DNA of 64,000 nucleotides from a virus, in the IMG/VR virus record IMGVR_UViG_3300028384_001500, positions 172,653 through 236,652 of that record, one strand, 5' to 3'. The notes beneath the pieces are model-generated. The model was not told the origin of the DNA. It worked only from the letters and a program-made list of their open reading frames with translations, and did no database searches. A program made the translations under genes and the position numbers. Shown here piece after piece: positions 48,002 through 56,924 of this stretch. Within the stretch, counting starts at the first letter, position 1. Every line of letters starts with the position of its first letter.

Positions 48002-49327
48002 TTAAATTTCCCAAACTTCCTCTTCAATTATTGTATAAAGCTTAGCGTCAAAAGGCCAGAGATCTCTGACGTGATCCATTACTTTATCAGCATAGTCTAA
48101 GTCTAGGTCTCGACCGTCATGTTCATGCTTAAGAACTAAAGTGTTTTCACTGTCAACACTATCAACATAAACATGAGGTATCATGTTAATACCTGTGTTT
48201 CTAATAAGTTCATTCCTGACCGTCTTCCAGTCATCGTGATCTGTTACTTCAGATACAATTGCGCTACCGTCTTTTTGATTCTCGTAAGCGAAGAAGTTTA
48301 ATTCTCTAAAGTCTTCTTCATCAAGAAGCATTCTTAGAGCTGAGACATCATCGCTAGTTTCTCTGACTTCAAAGCACCTTTCTAGCCCGTATTCTCTCTC
48401 TAGTTTTTGGAAAATATAAAAACCAACATGATATGGGTTAACTCTTCCTAAATGAGGCCTGACAACTGCATTATGCATCTTTAAAAAAGGAAGATGCATT
48501 TCATCAGGTAATTTTAAATCATGCAATATTTTATAATGCCAAAATGAAGCCCACCCCTCGTTAAGGATTTTTGTTTGAATCTGTGGCATAAAGTACTGAC
48601 TGTCTTCTTTGACGATATCAATTAAGTCTAATTGCCAGTCTTCAAAATAGTCTGGATAGTATTCAGAAAAGAATGCCAACATATCGTGGTCAGGTTGAAG
48701 AAGTCTTTGCTTGTTAAGGACGTCTGAATTAAGAATAATCCCTTTTTCTTTGTATTTGTTGTATTTTTTAATTTCACCTGCTTTGATTTCAGACTTAGAC
48801 TTTCTTGGTGAGTTATATCTATTTGTTTGATATTTAATTGCATGTAAGTTATCTAAAAAAGTTTCTACTTTTTCTTGACCAATCAAAGGATCTTCAACAT
48901 ATCCTTGAATTCTTTTTTTAGCATTTCTCATTCTAGAAACTACATGACTCGGGTCAGTATTCTTAAAACATCTGTTGTTTTTAAAGAAGTCACTGTGTCC
49001 AACACAATGTGCCATAATTAATATCTGTAAGTATAACGGGTTTTGCATCATCAGATATGCTATTGAAGGATTGGAATTAATAATCATTTCATAAGGCAAA
49101 CCTGTCTGACCTAAATTATAATTAAAATGTGTCTGCTCAAATGATTTACCAAATGACCAATGGTTGTAGTGGCTAGGCATTCCATGATAAGACATGTGAC
49201 CAATCATCTCGTAATAGTCACATATCTCATAAGTTATTTCGTGCCAGTCTAATCCATAACCTTTAGCTATTTCGCATATTTTATCATCCCATTCTTTGAG
49301 ATCACTTACACCCCAATCAGAGCTCAT
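48002..49327 (-). CDS. spoVR: SpoVR/YcgB family protein
   Basis: A protein of 441 residues with the SpoVR family hallmarks: YHGMPSHYNHWSFGKSFEQT, PYEMIINSNPSIAYLMMQNP followed by LYLQILIMAHCVGHSDFFKN, ILNEGWASFWHYKI, and NPYHVGFYIFQKLE. The biochemical role is not established; B. subtilis SpoVR affects spore cortex, and enterobacterial YcgB is co-regulated with YeaG and YeaH. I start it at 49327, where a strong GGAGGAAAAT precedes the ATG. This start overlaps the end of the DUF444 gene by 11 bases; the longer frame to 49405 would overlap much more and lacks such a site. Confidence 0.9.
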   Translation of the reverse strand: MSSDWGVSDLKEWDDKICEIAKGYGLDWHEITYEICDYYEMIGHMSYHGMPSHYNHWSFGKSFEQTHFNYNLGQTGLPYEMIINSNPSIAYLMMQNPLYLQILIMAHCVGHSDFFKNNRCFKNTDPSHVVSRMRNAKKRIQGYVEDPLIGQEKVETFLDNLHAIKYQTNRYNSPRKSKSEIKAGEIKKYNKYKEKGIILNSDVLNKQRLLQPDHDMLAFFSEYYPDYFEDWQLDLIDIVKEDSQYFMPQIQTKILNEGWASFWHYKILHDLKLPDEMHLPFLKMHNAVVRPHLGRVNPYHVGFYIFQKLEREYGLERCFEVRETSDDVSALRMLLDEEDFRELNFFAYENQKDGSAIVSEVTDHDDWKTVRNELIRNTGINMIPHVYVDSVDSENTLVLKHEHDGRDLDLDYADKVMDHVRDLWPFDAKLYTIIEEEVWEI

Positions 49328-50489
49328 ATTTTCCTCCAAAAAGTTTGGCAAATTGCGGCCAGACATCTTCTTTTTCTCTAATTCTACATACTTTAAAACT
49401 ATCACTAGTTAGAACTTCAAAAACTTTTGCCATTTCTTCTCCCCAAATGCTTTCTTGTTCAGGTTTAATTTGAATATAACCGGCAAGTTGACTAATATCT
49501 GAAAGATAAGACATTTTTTCCAATGCCTTGTCATTATCTTCAGACCAGTTATCACCATCTGAGCAGTGGAACGTATAGATATTCCAAGCTGAAGGACTAT
49601 ATCTTTCATCAATAATATCTTCTGCCATTGCTAAACCGGAAGAAATATAAGTTCCTCCACTGCTGGCTTTCTTAAAGAAATCGTCTTCATTTACTTCTTG
49701 AGCTTCAGTTGTATGTGAAATAAAAACAATATCAACAGTTTGATATTTATATCTAATAAATTGATAAAGCAAAAAGAAGAAAGATCTAGCCAAAAACTTT
49801 TTACGTTTACCCATCGATCCTGAAACATCCATTATCATAAAAATCACAGCATTAGTGATAGGTTTCTTTTTCACCTCAATATGTTTATATTTTAAATCAT
49901 CATAATGAAATGGAAACCTTTCACCACTTTCTGGGTCATATGTTCCGTTTTTTATCGCTTGTTTTTGTCTTCTTATTTTGTTTTTAAGAGTTTCCTTTTT
50001 AGACAGTCTTGCACGTATACCTTTCGGTCTATATCCCTTTCTTTTAATTTTTTCAGCCATTACAGTTGATGACTGTTTTTTATCTAGATCAGGAAGATTT
50101 AAATCGTCAAAAAGATACTTTGCCAATTCATCTAATGATATCTCTACATCATAAAAGTCTTCACCTTTATTATTTCCCGGTTTACCTTCTCCGGATCGAC
50201 CTTGACCTTTTTGTTTGGCTTGTCTTACAACTTGGCCCTTCTGAATATCTTGTCCTTGAGCAGAGCCTACTCCTTTAGAACCACTTCCTTTACCATGAAT
50301 AAATTGGTATTCTTTTATACCTCTTACAGGTATTTTAATCTTTTTCTTTCCATCTTGACCAATAATAGACTCTTCAGCAACTATATCATGAATTCCTTCT
50401 TTAATTGCTTTTTCAATCTTTTCTTTATGGCGTCTTCGATCAGAAGCTGATCGATCAGCAACTGTTTTATGATTTTTAAAAATTGACAT
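49317..50489 (-). CDS. yeaH: YeaH family (DUF444) protein with vWA-like MIDAS
   Basis: A 390-residue DUF444/YeaH protein. A basic N terminus (TVADRSASDRRRHKEKIEKA, shared with YeaH) is followed by a Gly/Gln-rich linker (about 65-110). A vWA-like domain then carries the metal-ion site in NAVIFMIMDVSGSMGKRKKF (DxSGS at 221-225), with SSGGTYISSGLAMAEDII and YTFHCSDGDNWSEDNDKALE later. In bacteria yeaH is encoded between prkA/yeaG and ycgB. It heads the four-gene minus-strand cassette, and a roughly 80-base AT-rich divergent region precedes it. Confidence 0.9.
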   Translation of the reverse strand: MSIFKNHKTVADRSASDRRRHKEKIEKAIKEGIHDIVAEESIIGQDGKKKIKIPVRGIKEYQFIHGKGSGSKGVGSAQGQDIQKGQVVRQAKQKGQGRSGEGKPGNNKGEDFYDVEISLDELAKYLFDDLNLPDLDKKQSSTVMAEKIKRKGYRPKGIRARLSKKETLKNKIRRQKQAIKNGTYDPESGERFPFHYDDLKYKHIEVKKKPITNAVIFMIMDVSGSMGKRKKFLARSFFFLLYQFIRYKYQTVDIVFISHTTEAQEVNEDDFFKKASSGGTYISSGLAMAEDIIDERYSPSAWNIYTFHCSDGDNWSEDNDKALEKMSYLSDISQLAGYIQIKPEQESIWGEEMAKVFEVLTSDSFKVCRIREKEDVWPQFAKLFGGKYEL

Positions 50490-50570
50490 ATATTATTAAC
50501 ATCCTAATTGATAATTACCTATATATTCTATACTTAGTAATAGATAAAGTTAATATATTAGGTACATATA

Positions 50571-51512
50571 ATGAATAAAGACAATAAATTAATAAAGCAA
50601 GTTTTAGATAATTTACAATTAGTAAGTGAAAAAAAGAAAGTAGATGGAATGAGAAGCGTTAAAAAAGGTGCAGACAACAATCCTAAAGTAACAAAAATGG
50701 ACTTTTTGCCCAATAAAGTTTTAGATAAAATAGCTAAAAATAAAAAAGTTAACGAAGGAGATACTAATCGATTAGTATGCCCTAATTGCGGTACACATAA
50801 TGAAGAAGGAATAGATAAATGTAAAAATTGCGGTCATCCTTATCCTTCTCCTAAAGATGGAAAAGAGTGGAAAGAGGTAGCCAGTGAAAGCTTAGAAAGT
50901 GTGCTCGAGTCTTTTATTAACTTAGATGAAAAACGTAAGAAAAGAAAAAAGGGTAGAAAAAAGAAGAAAAAAACTGATTTTGACGTTGGAGGACAACCGC
51001 AATACAGAGCAGGAAGGTCTAAAAAACAGATTAGTCGACAAGCTAGTTTAACTAGAAAGTATAACGCTGCAACAACTGAAAAGCAAAGGCAGAAATATAG
51101 AGACATGATAGATCGGTCAAGAGCAAAAGAAAGATTATCTGAAAGTTTAATATTAGATAAAGAATCACTTGAAGAATTGATTAATGAATCCATAGAAGCT
51201 GAAAAACTAGCTATTATGTTAGAAAAGATTGAAGAACTTGAAGAAAAAAAGAAACGTAAAAAAAAGAAAGGCGGCGGATTATCAGCAGCAGTTAAAAAGT
51301 CTTTAGATAAAAAAGCAGATAGAAGAGGACTTACACGTGGATCTGTATACGCTGAGTTTAGAAAAGGATTAGCAGCTTATTACTCTTCTGGATCCAGAAA
51401 AGGTATGTCAGCACATCAATGGGCTCATGCCCGCGTTAACTCTGCAAACCCAAGTAAGTCTTGGGCAGTTGTTAAAAAGCGCAAGGGTGGAAAGAAGAAA
51501 AAGAAGAAATAG
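50571..51512 (+). CDS. Zinc-ribbon, lysine-rich protein of unknown function
   Basis: A 313-residue plus-strand protein. Residues about 66-86 form a zinc ribbon (LVCPNCGTHNEEGIDKCKNC, then GHPYP). Two stretches are almost pure Lys/Arg (KRKKRKKGRKKKKK near 125 and another near 225), and the protein ends in KRKGGKKKKKK. Between them are helical acidic segments. The last about 75 residues (AVKKSLDKKADRRGLTRGSV, AHQWAHARVNSANPSKSW) form a small domain I have seen in uncharacterised marine-phage proteins. The charge pattern suggests DNA or RNA binding. It starts opposite the DUF444 gene, with a weak site (TTAGGTAC) before the ATG, and its stop abuts the convergent nucleotidyltransferase gene. Confidence 0.6.
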   Translation: MNKDNKLIKQVLDNLQLVSEKKKVDGMRSVKKGADNNPKVTKMDFLPNKVLDKIAKNKKVNEGDTNRLVCPNCGTHNEEGIDKCKNCGHPYPSPKDGKEWKEVASESLESVLESFINLDEKRKKRKKGRKKKKKTDFDVGGQPQYRAGRSKKQISRQASLTRKYNAATTEKQRQKYRDMIDRSRAKERLSESLILDKESLEELINESIEAEKLAIMLEKIEELEEKKKRKKKKGGGLSAAVKKSLDKKADRRGLTRGSVYAEFRKGLAAYYSSGSRKGMSAHQWAHARVNSANPSKSWAVVKKRKGGKKKKKK

Positions 51513-52217
51513 TCAAAGACTTAAATCAACATCAAAAACGTTATCTTTCATGTCATAAAGTTTTTGTATATCTCCTTCAGAGCGTAGTACCTTATATATA
51601 ATATTCTCATCAGCCATCTCGCCGCTCTTTTCGAGACCTGCTGAACGCATATCACGAATTTTTTTTATGAGCTTTTCCAGTCCTTTAATGTTTCTATTCA
51701 TCTTGGCTTCTTCGATCTCCATATCAATAAGTCTTTTAAAGTACTTTACTTTTCTAGCAACATTAACGCCGTTAAACTCTTTTCTAAACTTTTTAGGTTT
51801 TTCAATCCATTTATCTTCTTTGACTGAGTATACTCCACTACTAGCATGGGGTTCATCCTTATCTTGTGCATACAATTCAACTTCTATGTTAAGTACTCTG
51901 ATGTCGTGCCTGTTATTCCAGAATTGTCTTTTAGCTTTTAAAAATTCTTCAACTAAATCTACATCTTTATTGATACCTGCTGGGTCTACAATTATATGCA
52001 GGTCAATGTCTGAATAGGGAGTGTAATTATAGTTTGCGTATGATCCAGTCATTGTAATATCAATAACATCAATAGGTACACCTAGGTATTCAATAAAGAC
52101 GTCTGCTATTTTTAACAACTGTTCGCGTATTGCAGGTTTTAACTTTTCTTCTTTCCAAAGTTTTTCTGATAACTCTTGGTGAGGTAAATGTTGTTTTATT
52201 TTGCCAGTAATTGACAT
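51513..52217 (-). CDS. Nucleotidyltransferase-fold protein
   Basis: A 234-residue protein with the signature of the pol-beta-like nucleotidyltransferase superfamily: ITMTGSYANYNYTPYSDIDL followed by HIIVD. This gives the GS motif and the D-x-D metal ligands, with a third acidic strand in IEVELYAQDKDE. A helical C-terminal half (ARKVKYFKRLIDMEIEEAKM) follows. Substrates in this superfamily range from proteins to tRNAs and antibiotics, so the target is unknown. It overlaps the uvsE gene by 22 bases, with GGAGAAAATAA before its ATG, implying coupled translation. Confidence 0.7.
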   Translation of the reverse strand: MSITGKIKQHLPHQELSEKLWKEEKLKPAIREQLLKIADVFIEYLGVPIDVIDITMTGSYANYNYTPYSDIDLHIIVDPAGINKDVDLVEEFLKAKRQFWNNRHDIRVLNIEVELYAQDKDEPHASSGVYSVKEDKWIEKPKKFRKEFNGVNVARKVKYFKRLIDMEIEEAKMNRNIKGLEKLIKKIRDMRSAGLEKSGEMADENIIYKVLRSEGDIQKLYDMKDNVFDVDLSL

Positions 52218-53128
52218 TTATTTTCTCCGTATAATTCTCTGTACTTAAGTATGGCTTGTTCTTTGGCTTTTGCCTCAAAAACAACATCAATGTCTAAACC
52301 GTAGTCTTGTACTTCTTTTAAAATATAATCACTATGTGCTTGAGGTTTAACGTCTAAGCCTTCATTAAGCGCCTTAGACTCTGAATAGTGACAACAAGGT
52401 CGTATATCACCCCAAGTGCTAGCAGCTAGCTTAAGAGCCTCTTCTTCTGTTTGACCACCGGTGCAGAACTTGTGATGGTGATAGTCAAATACAATAGGTA
52501 CACCGAGTCGTTCGTAGACCTGATGTAAGTCTTTCGTACTGTACATGCTAGCTTTGTCGTCATTTTCTAGTGTGATACGAGTTTTGACACTTTCTGGTAG
52601 TCTTTCGTAGTTTTTACACCAGCGATCGATAGCTGACTGCTTATCGCCGTAGGTAGCACCAATGTGTATATTAATCTTTGACCATCGATCACGAGGCATA
52701 CCGATAGTGTCCATAATTTTACCGTGTATAGATAAATCTTTGACAGCATTTTGCACAACATGTTCTTTAGGTGATGTAAGAATATTAAAAGGGCCTGGGT
52801 GGAAAGAAAGACGTATACCACAATGCTTTGCATAAGCACCAACTTTTTTGAGATTGATTTGAATTTGATCCCAATGTGGCAAGTCTTCCAATTCATATTC
52901 AGAGGCCCATGGGAATAGGCAGGATGTCATTCTGAATACTTTAATGTTGTGCTTTTGATTCCACATAAGAATAGGCAAAAGGTTTCTTGTATTATGTTCT
53001 GCCAACTCTGAGGCATATGCAATACCTTTTGCTTTGAAAGTACGCTTGATCATGCCGCGATTTGTAGTAATTTTTTGTGTTTTTTGAAGGTGCATATTAA
53101 TACATGCGTAACCTAACCTAATTGTCAT
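52196..53128 (-). CDS. uvsE: UV damage endonuclease UvsE-like
   Basis: A 310-residue TIM-barrel UV damage endonuclease. Characteristic pieces are the start RLGYACINMHLQKTQKITTN, NILTSPKEHVV, INIHIGATYGDKQSAIDRWC, RITLENDDKASMYSTKDLHQ, VPIVFDYHHHKFCTGGQTEE, and the C-terminal HSDYI. The conserved His and acidic residues bind the metal ions that cut 5' to photoproducts. The length agrees with bacterial UvsE (about 300). The start has a strong AAGGAG five bases from the ATG. It protects phage DNA from sunlight damage, consistent with a surface-water phage. Confidence 0.9.
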   Translation of the reverse strand: MTIRLGYACINMHLQKTQKITTNRGMIKRTFKAKGIAYASELAEHNTRNLLPILMWNQKHNIKVFRMTSCLFPWASEYELEDLPHWDQIQINLKKVGAYAKHCGIRLSFHPGPFNILTSPKEHVVQNAVKDLSIHGKIMDTIGMPRDRWSKINIHIGATYGDKQSAIDRWCKNYERLPESVKTRITLENDDKASMYSTKDLHQVYERLGVPIVFDYHHHKFCTGGQTEEEALKLAASTWGDIRPCCHYSESKALNEGLDVKPQAHSDYILKEVQDYGLDIDVVFEAKAKEQAILKYRELYGENKCQLLAK

Positions 53129-53254
53129 AATAACTCCTTGATTGTATAGATATATTATATACTGTTATTTTATACGTTGCATTTTTGCATAATACTTAAA
53201 ATTATAAGGGTTTGTATGTATGTAGATTATTTTATTAAACATTGGAGAGAAATT

Positions 53255-54004
53255 ATGTGGGGATCTATTCTATCTTTATTTGGCTTGTTTTATTTATTTA
53301 GTTGTCAAGGTCACCCAAAAATAATTACGCCAAAGTTTAATAATAAATTTCAACATCAACTCTCTAACTTTGTGTTCTTAGTCAAAGAAGTCAAATTAAC
53401 TTTTTGTGATGAGATTGACAAAGAAATGGGAACATGTGACGAAGTCCAGTTTCCTGAAGCTTCTGCAAGTGGAGTTGTAATATCTCAGTCAAGTTCTCAT
53501 ATTTTTATTCTTACTGCAAATCATTTTTGTGTTGACGCTCCTCCCGAAGAAGACATGTCTCTTGTAGGTGAAAGAAAAATTAAAGTATTTATTGGTGACA
53601 CAGAAAGAGAGTCTCAAGTTCTCTATGAGGATGAAGAAAACGATCTATGTCTTTTAGGTTCTATTAAGCTCGAAAAAGAAAACTTTAAGACTGTAAAGTT
53701 CGCAAAAAGGATGCCTAAAATAGGAGAGAAGGTCTATAATTTTGCCGCTCCTAACGGTATAGGCTCACCTAATACAAGACTCGTGTTCGACGGATACTTT
53801 GCGGGTTGTGAACAAAAACTCTGCATGTACAGCATACCTGCAACTTTTGGAAGCAGTGGATCAGCTGTTTATAATGAAAAAGGAGAGTTAGTTTCAATTT
53901 TAGTTGCAGCAGCAATAGATTTTGAAAATGTATCAATGGGCCCGGATATACAAAAAATATCTGAATTAATAATATCTATCGATGATGTAATAGATATTTA
54001 CTAA
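53255..54004 (+). CDS. Trypsin-like serine protease, predicted lipoprotein
   Basis: A protein of 249 residues with an N-terminal lipoprotein-type signal (MWGSILSLFGLFYLFSC; lipid-anchored Cys17 predicted) and an S1-type protease domain. The triad is complete: His90 in ILTANHFC, Asp130 in DEENDLCLLG, and Ser201 in ATFGSSGSAVY. It probably sits on the periplasmic face of a host membrane and cleaves host or phage proteins. I start it at the ATG at 53255, which has GGAGAG upstream and gives a clean signal peptide; an in-frame ATG at 53177 would bury that signal. It is followed 15 bases later by another metalloprotease-like gene. Confidence 0.8.
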   Translation: MWGSILSLFGLFYLFSCQGHPKIITPKFNNKFQHQLSNFVFLVKEVKLTFCDEIDKEMGTCDEVQFPEASASGVVISQSSSHIFILTANHFCVDAPPEEDMSLVGERKIKVFIGDTERESQVLYEDEENDLCLLGSIKLEKENFKTVKFAKRMPKIGEKVYNFAAPNGIGSPNTRLVFDGYFAGCEQKLCMYSIPATFGSSGSAVYNEKGELVSILVAAAIDFENVSMGPDIQKISELIISIDDVIDIY

Positions 54005-54019
54005 TAAAAAGAGGTAACA

Positions 54020-54427
54020 ATGAGATTAAATGTTGATCATGACCTGCATTATACACCTGAGCAGCTGAAACTTGCTGGAGAATTCATCCTATTCTGCGCA
54101 GATAGTTTACCAATAGAGGGAGACTTTAGTGTTTACCTGACCAATTCTCGGGAACAACACGGTATAGCAACAACTGCACTTTATGAAGTTGGAAATAATT
54201 GTTGCCGTGTCTATTGCAAAAACAGAGCACTGGCTGACGTATTAAGGTCGGTGGCACATGAAATGACGCATATGATGCAAGACCAAACCGGTCTAATAAG
54301 AGGACCAATTAGAGATGCAGGTGGATTTCATGAAGATCAGGCAAACGCAAAAGCAGGTGAGTTAATTAAACTCTTTGCAAAAAGTAAACCTGAAAATAGA
54401 ATGATTTACGAGCGTAGATTAAATTAA
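54020..54427 (+). CDS. HExxH metalloprotease-like protein (135 aa)
   Basis: A 135-residue soluble protein with a zinc-protease motif HEMTHMMQDQTG (His80, Glu81, His84). A downstream acidic helix, FHEDQANAKAGELI, could supply the third zinc ligand in gluzincin fashion. It has no signal peptide. It lies 15 bases after the trypsin-like gene with AGAGGTAACA before its ATG, so both form a small plus-strand operon. It overlaps the convergent M15-like gene by 9 bases. Substrate is unknown. Confidence 0.65.
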   Translation: MRLNVDHDLHYTPEQLKLAGEFILFCADSLPIEGDFSVYLTNSREQHGIATTALYEVGNNCCRVYCKNRALADVLRSVAHEMTHMMQDQTGLIRGPIRDAGGFHEDQANAKAGELIKLFAKSKPENRMIYERRLN

Positions 54428-55138
54428 CTTTTGATAAAGTTTTGCCAATGCCTTGGTTGACGTAATTCTATTTGATGACATACCTACTTTTTTAAGCTCA
54501 TTTTCAAAATTTTTAAAATACTTAGGCATATCTTTATTAGCAAATTCAAAATGATGAAATTCAGTAATTCCTCTTCCCTTAGGTGTCTGACCTTTTTTTA
54601 GTGAAGCTTTTCCTGAGCTAAAAGCACCGCCCCAATACACTTTATTTTTATACTCAGGCAATTCTAAAAAAGAAATAATAGCATCAACTAATTTTTGATC
54701 TTTTACTAATATCGAATTAAACTTTTTATAGCTTGTATACTTTCCGTATTTTTTTGTGTGCATATAGACGTCTTGAGCAAGACCTGCCCCGTGCTTAGAT
54801 CCAGAAACCCTGTCTTTATTGCCTGCATTGTCAGCTGCAGCACTTAATGCTCTTGTCACGCCTAAGTTGTCAATTTTAAGTCCAATTTCTGGGTAAACAG
54901 AATTAACATAAGCTTCTAATTTTTTTCTAAATCCATCCCAGTAACCTTTTGGCGATATGCCTGTTCTAGGGTCACCTAAATACTTTTTTCCACCAGAGGC
55001 AGTTACTAGTTCTCCTTCATACGCAGATGATTTGTCTGTATTATTTGAATTATTGCTTGTTGTCTTGACATTATAGTCGCCTTTATTTTTGAGTTTTTCT
55101 CTTAATAACAGGCGTATTTTTTCTTCAGATATTATCAT
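54419..55138 (-). CDS. Leader-tagged M15-like peptidase (putative cell-wall hydrolase)
   Basis: A 239-residue protein. Residues 1-19 (MIISEEKIRLLLREKLKNK) form the short basic amphipathic leader shared with the neighbouring genes. A low-complexity linker (about 20-45) leads to an M15 D-Ala-D-Ala peptidase-like domain with the zinc motif SKHGAGLAQDVY (His116, Asp123), YWGGAF, and TEFHHFEF (His195/196). It would cleave peptidoglycan cross-links. No secretion signal is present, so it may act as an endolysin or be carried in the virion. The ATG directly abuts the stop of the 594-residue gene. The catalytic assignment is by motif only. Confidence 0.65.
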   Translation of the reverse strand: MIISEEKIRLLLREKLKNKGDYNVKTTSNNSNNTDKSSAYEGELVTASGGKKYLGDPRTGISPKGYWDGFRKKLEAYVNSVYPEIGLKIDNLGVTRALSAAADNAGNKDRVSGSKHGAGLAQDVYMHTKKYGKYTSYKKFNSILVKDQKLVDAIISFLELPEYKNKVYWGGAFSSGKASLKKGQTPKGRGITEFHHFEFANKDMPKYFKNFENELKKVGMSSNRITSTKALAKLYQKLI

Positions 55139-56923
55139 TTAGTTGTACCTACCAGCAGGAAAATTTAAAACAATTTCAAATTTTCTTGTTTTGGACCTAA
55201 TTTTACTTCTAATTCTTGACGGCTCAATCTTTTCGTTGTCTGCGCTTCCGGCTTTTTCTAAATACCTTCTAACAACGTTTCTAAGATTTTCAAATTGCTT
55301 TGCAACTGGAGATCTTCTTTGACCAGGCGCTAATCTTACGTTTTTAACAACACCTTGACGATCTGTCACTATAGTTAAGTTAATTGTCCCACCAGAAATA
55401 TTTCCTTTAACCCTTTGAGAGACAGCATTTACTAAACCATTAGTAGTTCCTTCTTTAAAACCTATACTTTCTAAAGAAGATTTTCCTTGGCCTGCTAATA
55501 TTACTCTAACTGTAGGCTTAAGTCCAAAACCAGTATCAGTTAGCTCACTTCCTGAAATTGTTTCATTACCTGGTATTCTTTTTCGGCTGCGGCCTCCTGA
55601 ACCTCCACCTGATTTAATTTTTTTATTACCTGATCCATAATCAGTGTTTCCATTATAAGCATCAACAACAAACGCTAAACAACCGATTGATCTAGGTACA
55701 TATCCAGGAAAAGCTCCTATCATGTCACCTGAAACTTCCGTCCATGGATAAAAACCACTTTGATAAGTTTTTGAATATTCAAGTGTTTTAAAGACTGAAT
55801 GATATGTAAAAGAGTGGTTAAGCACTTTCCCCCAAAGATCGTCAGTTTGTGGGCCCCATTTACCATCAACTGTGATTTTCATTCCTAAGTTTCTTTCTTC
55901 TGAGTACTTGTTCATAACAAATTGTATTTTTTGAACGGTTGTTCCTTTTAAATCATTAGGATTGATAGGTACAATCTGAGTTGTAGGATCATCAGGTTCT
56001 GGTGGGTTGTTAATTAACTCGTTAACTTGATTTGAAAATTCAATCAATTCTTTTTCACTATAACAAGCTTTTTGTCCATTTCCGTCTTTGAAGCAAATAA
56101 CTGCCTTTCTTTTAAGATCTTGAATAGGCTTTCGGACATAGTCTTCCATATCGTTAGTAAAAGCTAAAGATTCTTCATCACTAAGTTCCTCATTAAAAAC
56201 TTTAACCAAGTCTTTTTTGTATTGCTGCTTAAAAGCTGATGCTGTTAACGACAAATCCATGAGTGAAGGCATTTCTCTAATAACAGTCTCAATTTCACCC
56301 TCATCAGTTCCCATTCCAAAAAAACCACCCTTGGTAGCTCTCCAGAGACGTTTGGCCATTTTAGTATGTAAGTCTAAGACATCATTGTAGTGTGTTAAAG
56401 AAGGAAAGTTTGCCAATTGATCTTGCATGCCGGCTTCTTTCATTTTAGCTTTTGTTTCTGTTTCAATTTTTTTAAGTTCAGCGTTTGTTTTTTCAGCCCA
56501 AGTTCCGTTAAGAATACCCTCAATGTCACTTCCCACGTCACCTTCATCTAATAAAATGTATGCAATTCCAAGTCCTATAGCAACGCCAGCACCAATAACC
56601 CAACCCGGAGGACCCCCCGATATAGCAGCTGCTGCACCGGATGCAGCACCACCGCCAGAAAGATAACCAGCTGCAATAGCAGCAGTAGTTGAATTAGCCA
56701 CACCACCTGCTGTTGCAAGCTGTGCTGCTGCGCCTAAAGTTAAGTTTGTAGCACCTAGCGCACCTAACCCACCTGTTACTCCGTATGTGGTAGCTGCCCC
56801 AGCGATACCTGCTGTTGCAAGATCACCAGCTATTTCTCCCCCACCTTGCTTGTATTTTTCTGCTTTTTCTGCAAGTATGCGCTTTCTAATTATTTTTCTT
56901 AATTCTACCTCTGATAATCTCAT
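55139..56923 (-). CDS. Leader-tagged multidomain protein: Gly/Ala hydrophobic, annexin-like, PG-binding-like
   Basis: A 594-residue mosaic. It has the basic leader (1-19, MRLSEVELRKIIRKRILAE), a Gly/Ala-rich hydrophobic region (30-128) that could insert as hairpins and ends GWVIGAGVAIGLGIAYILL, and an annexin-repeat-like segment (199-262) with the calcium motif GMGTDE. A peptidoglycan-binding-like segment (about 325-370, ITVDGKWGPQTDDLW) follows. The C-terminal domain (about 490-594, GGTINLTIVTDRQGVVKNVR) reads like TonB/AgmX-type C-terminal domains. The combination suggests a protein working at the envelope, perhaps virion-borne. It is 1 base from the 267-residue gene upstream. All domain calls are by eye. 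Confidence 0.6.
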   Translation of the reverse strand: MRLSEVELRKIIRKRILAEKAEKYKQGGGEIAGDLATAGIAGAATTYGVTGGLGALGATNLTLGAAAQLATAGGVANSTTAAIAAGYLSGGGAASGAAAAISGGPPGWVIGAGVAIGLGIAYILLDEGDVGSDIEGILNGTWAEKTNAELKKIETETKAKMKEAGMQDQLANFPSLTHYNDVLDLHTKMAKRLWRATKGGFFGMGTDEGEIETVIREMPSLMDLSLTASAFKQQYKKDLVKVFNEELSDEESLAFTNDMEDYVRKPIQDLKRKAVICFKDGNGQKACYSEKELIEFSNQVNELINNPPEPDDPTTQIVPINPNDLKGTTVQKIQFVMNKYSEERNLGMKITVDGKWGPQTDDLWGKVLNHSFTYHSVFKTLEYSKTYQSGFYPWTEVSGDMIGAFPGYVPRSIGCLAFVVDAYNGNTDYGSGNKKIKSGGGSGGRSRKRIPGNETISGSELTDTGFGLKPTVRVILAGQGKSSLESIGFKEGTTNGLVNAVSQRVKGNISGGTINLTIVTDRQGVVKNVRLAPGQRRSPVAKQFENLRNVVRRYLEKAGSADNEKIEPSRIRSKIRSKTRKFEIVLNFPAGRYN

Positions 56924-56924
56924 T

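Noticed and set aside
49328-49405. N-terminal extension of the SpoVR frame
   Set aside because: The ATG at 49327 has GGAGG at good distance and begins the conserved protein; the extension lies within the DUF444 gene and has no matching family residues.
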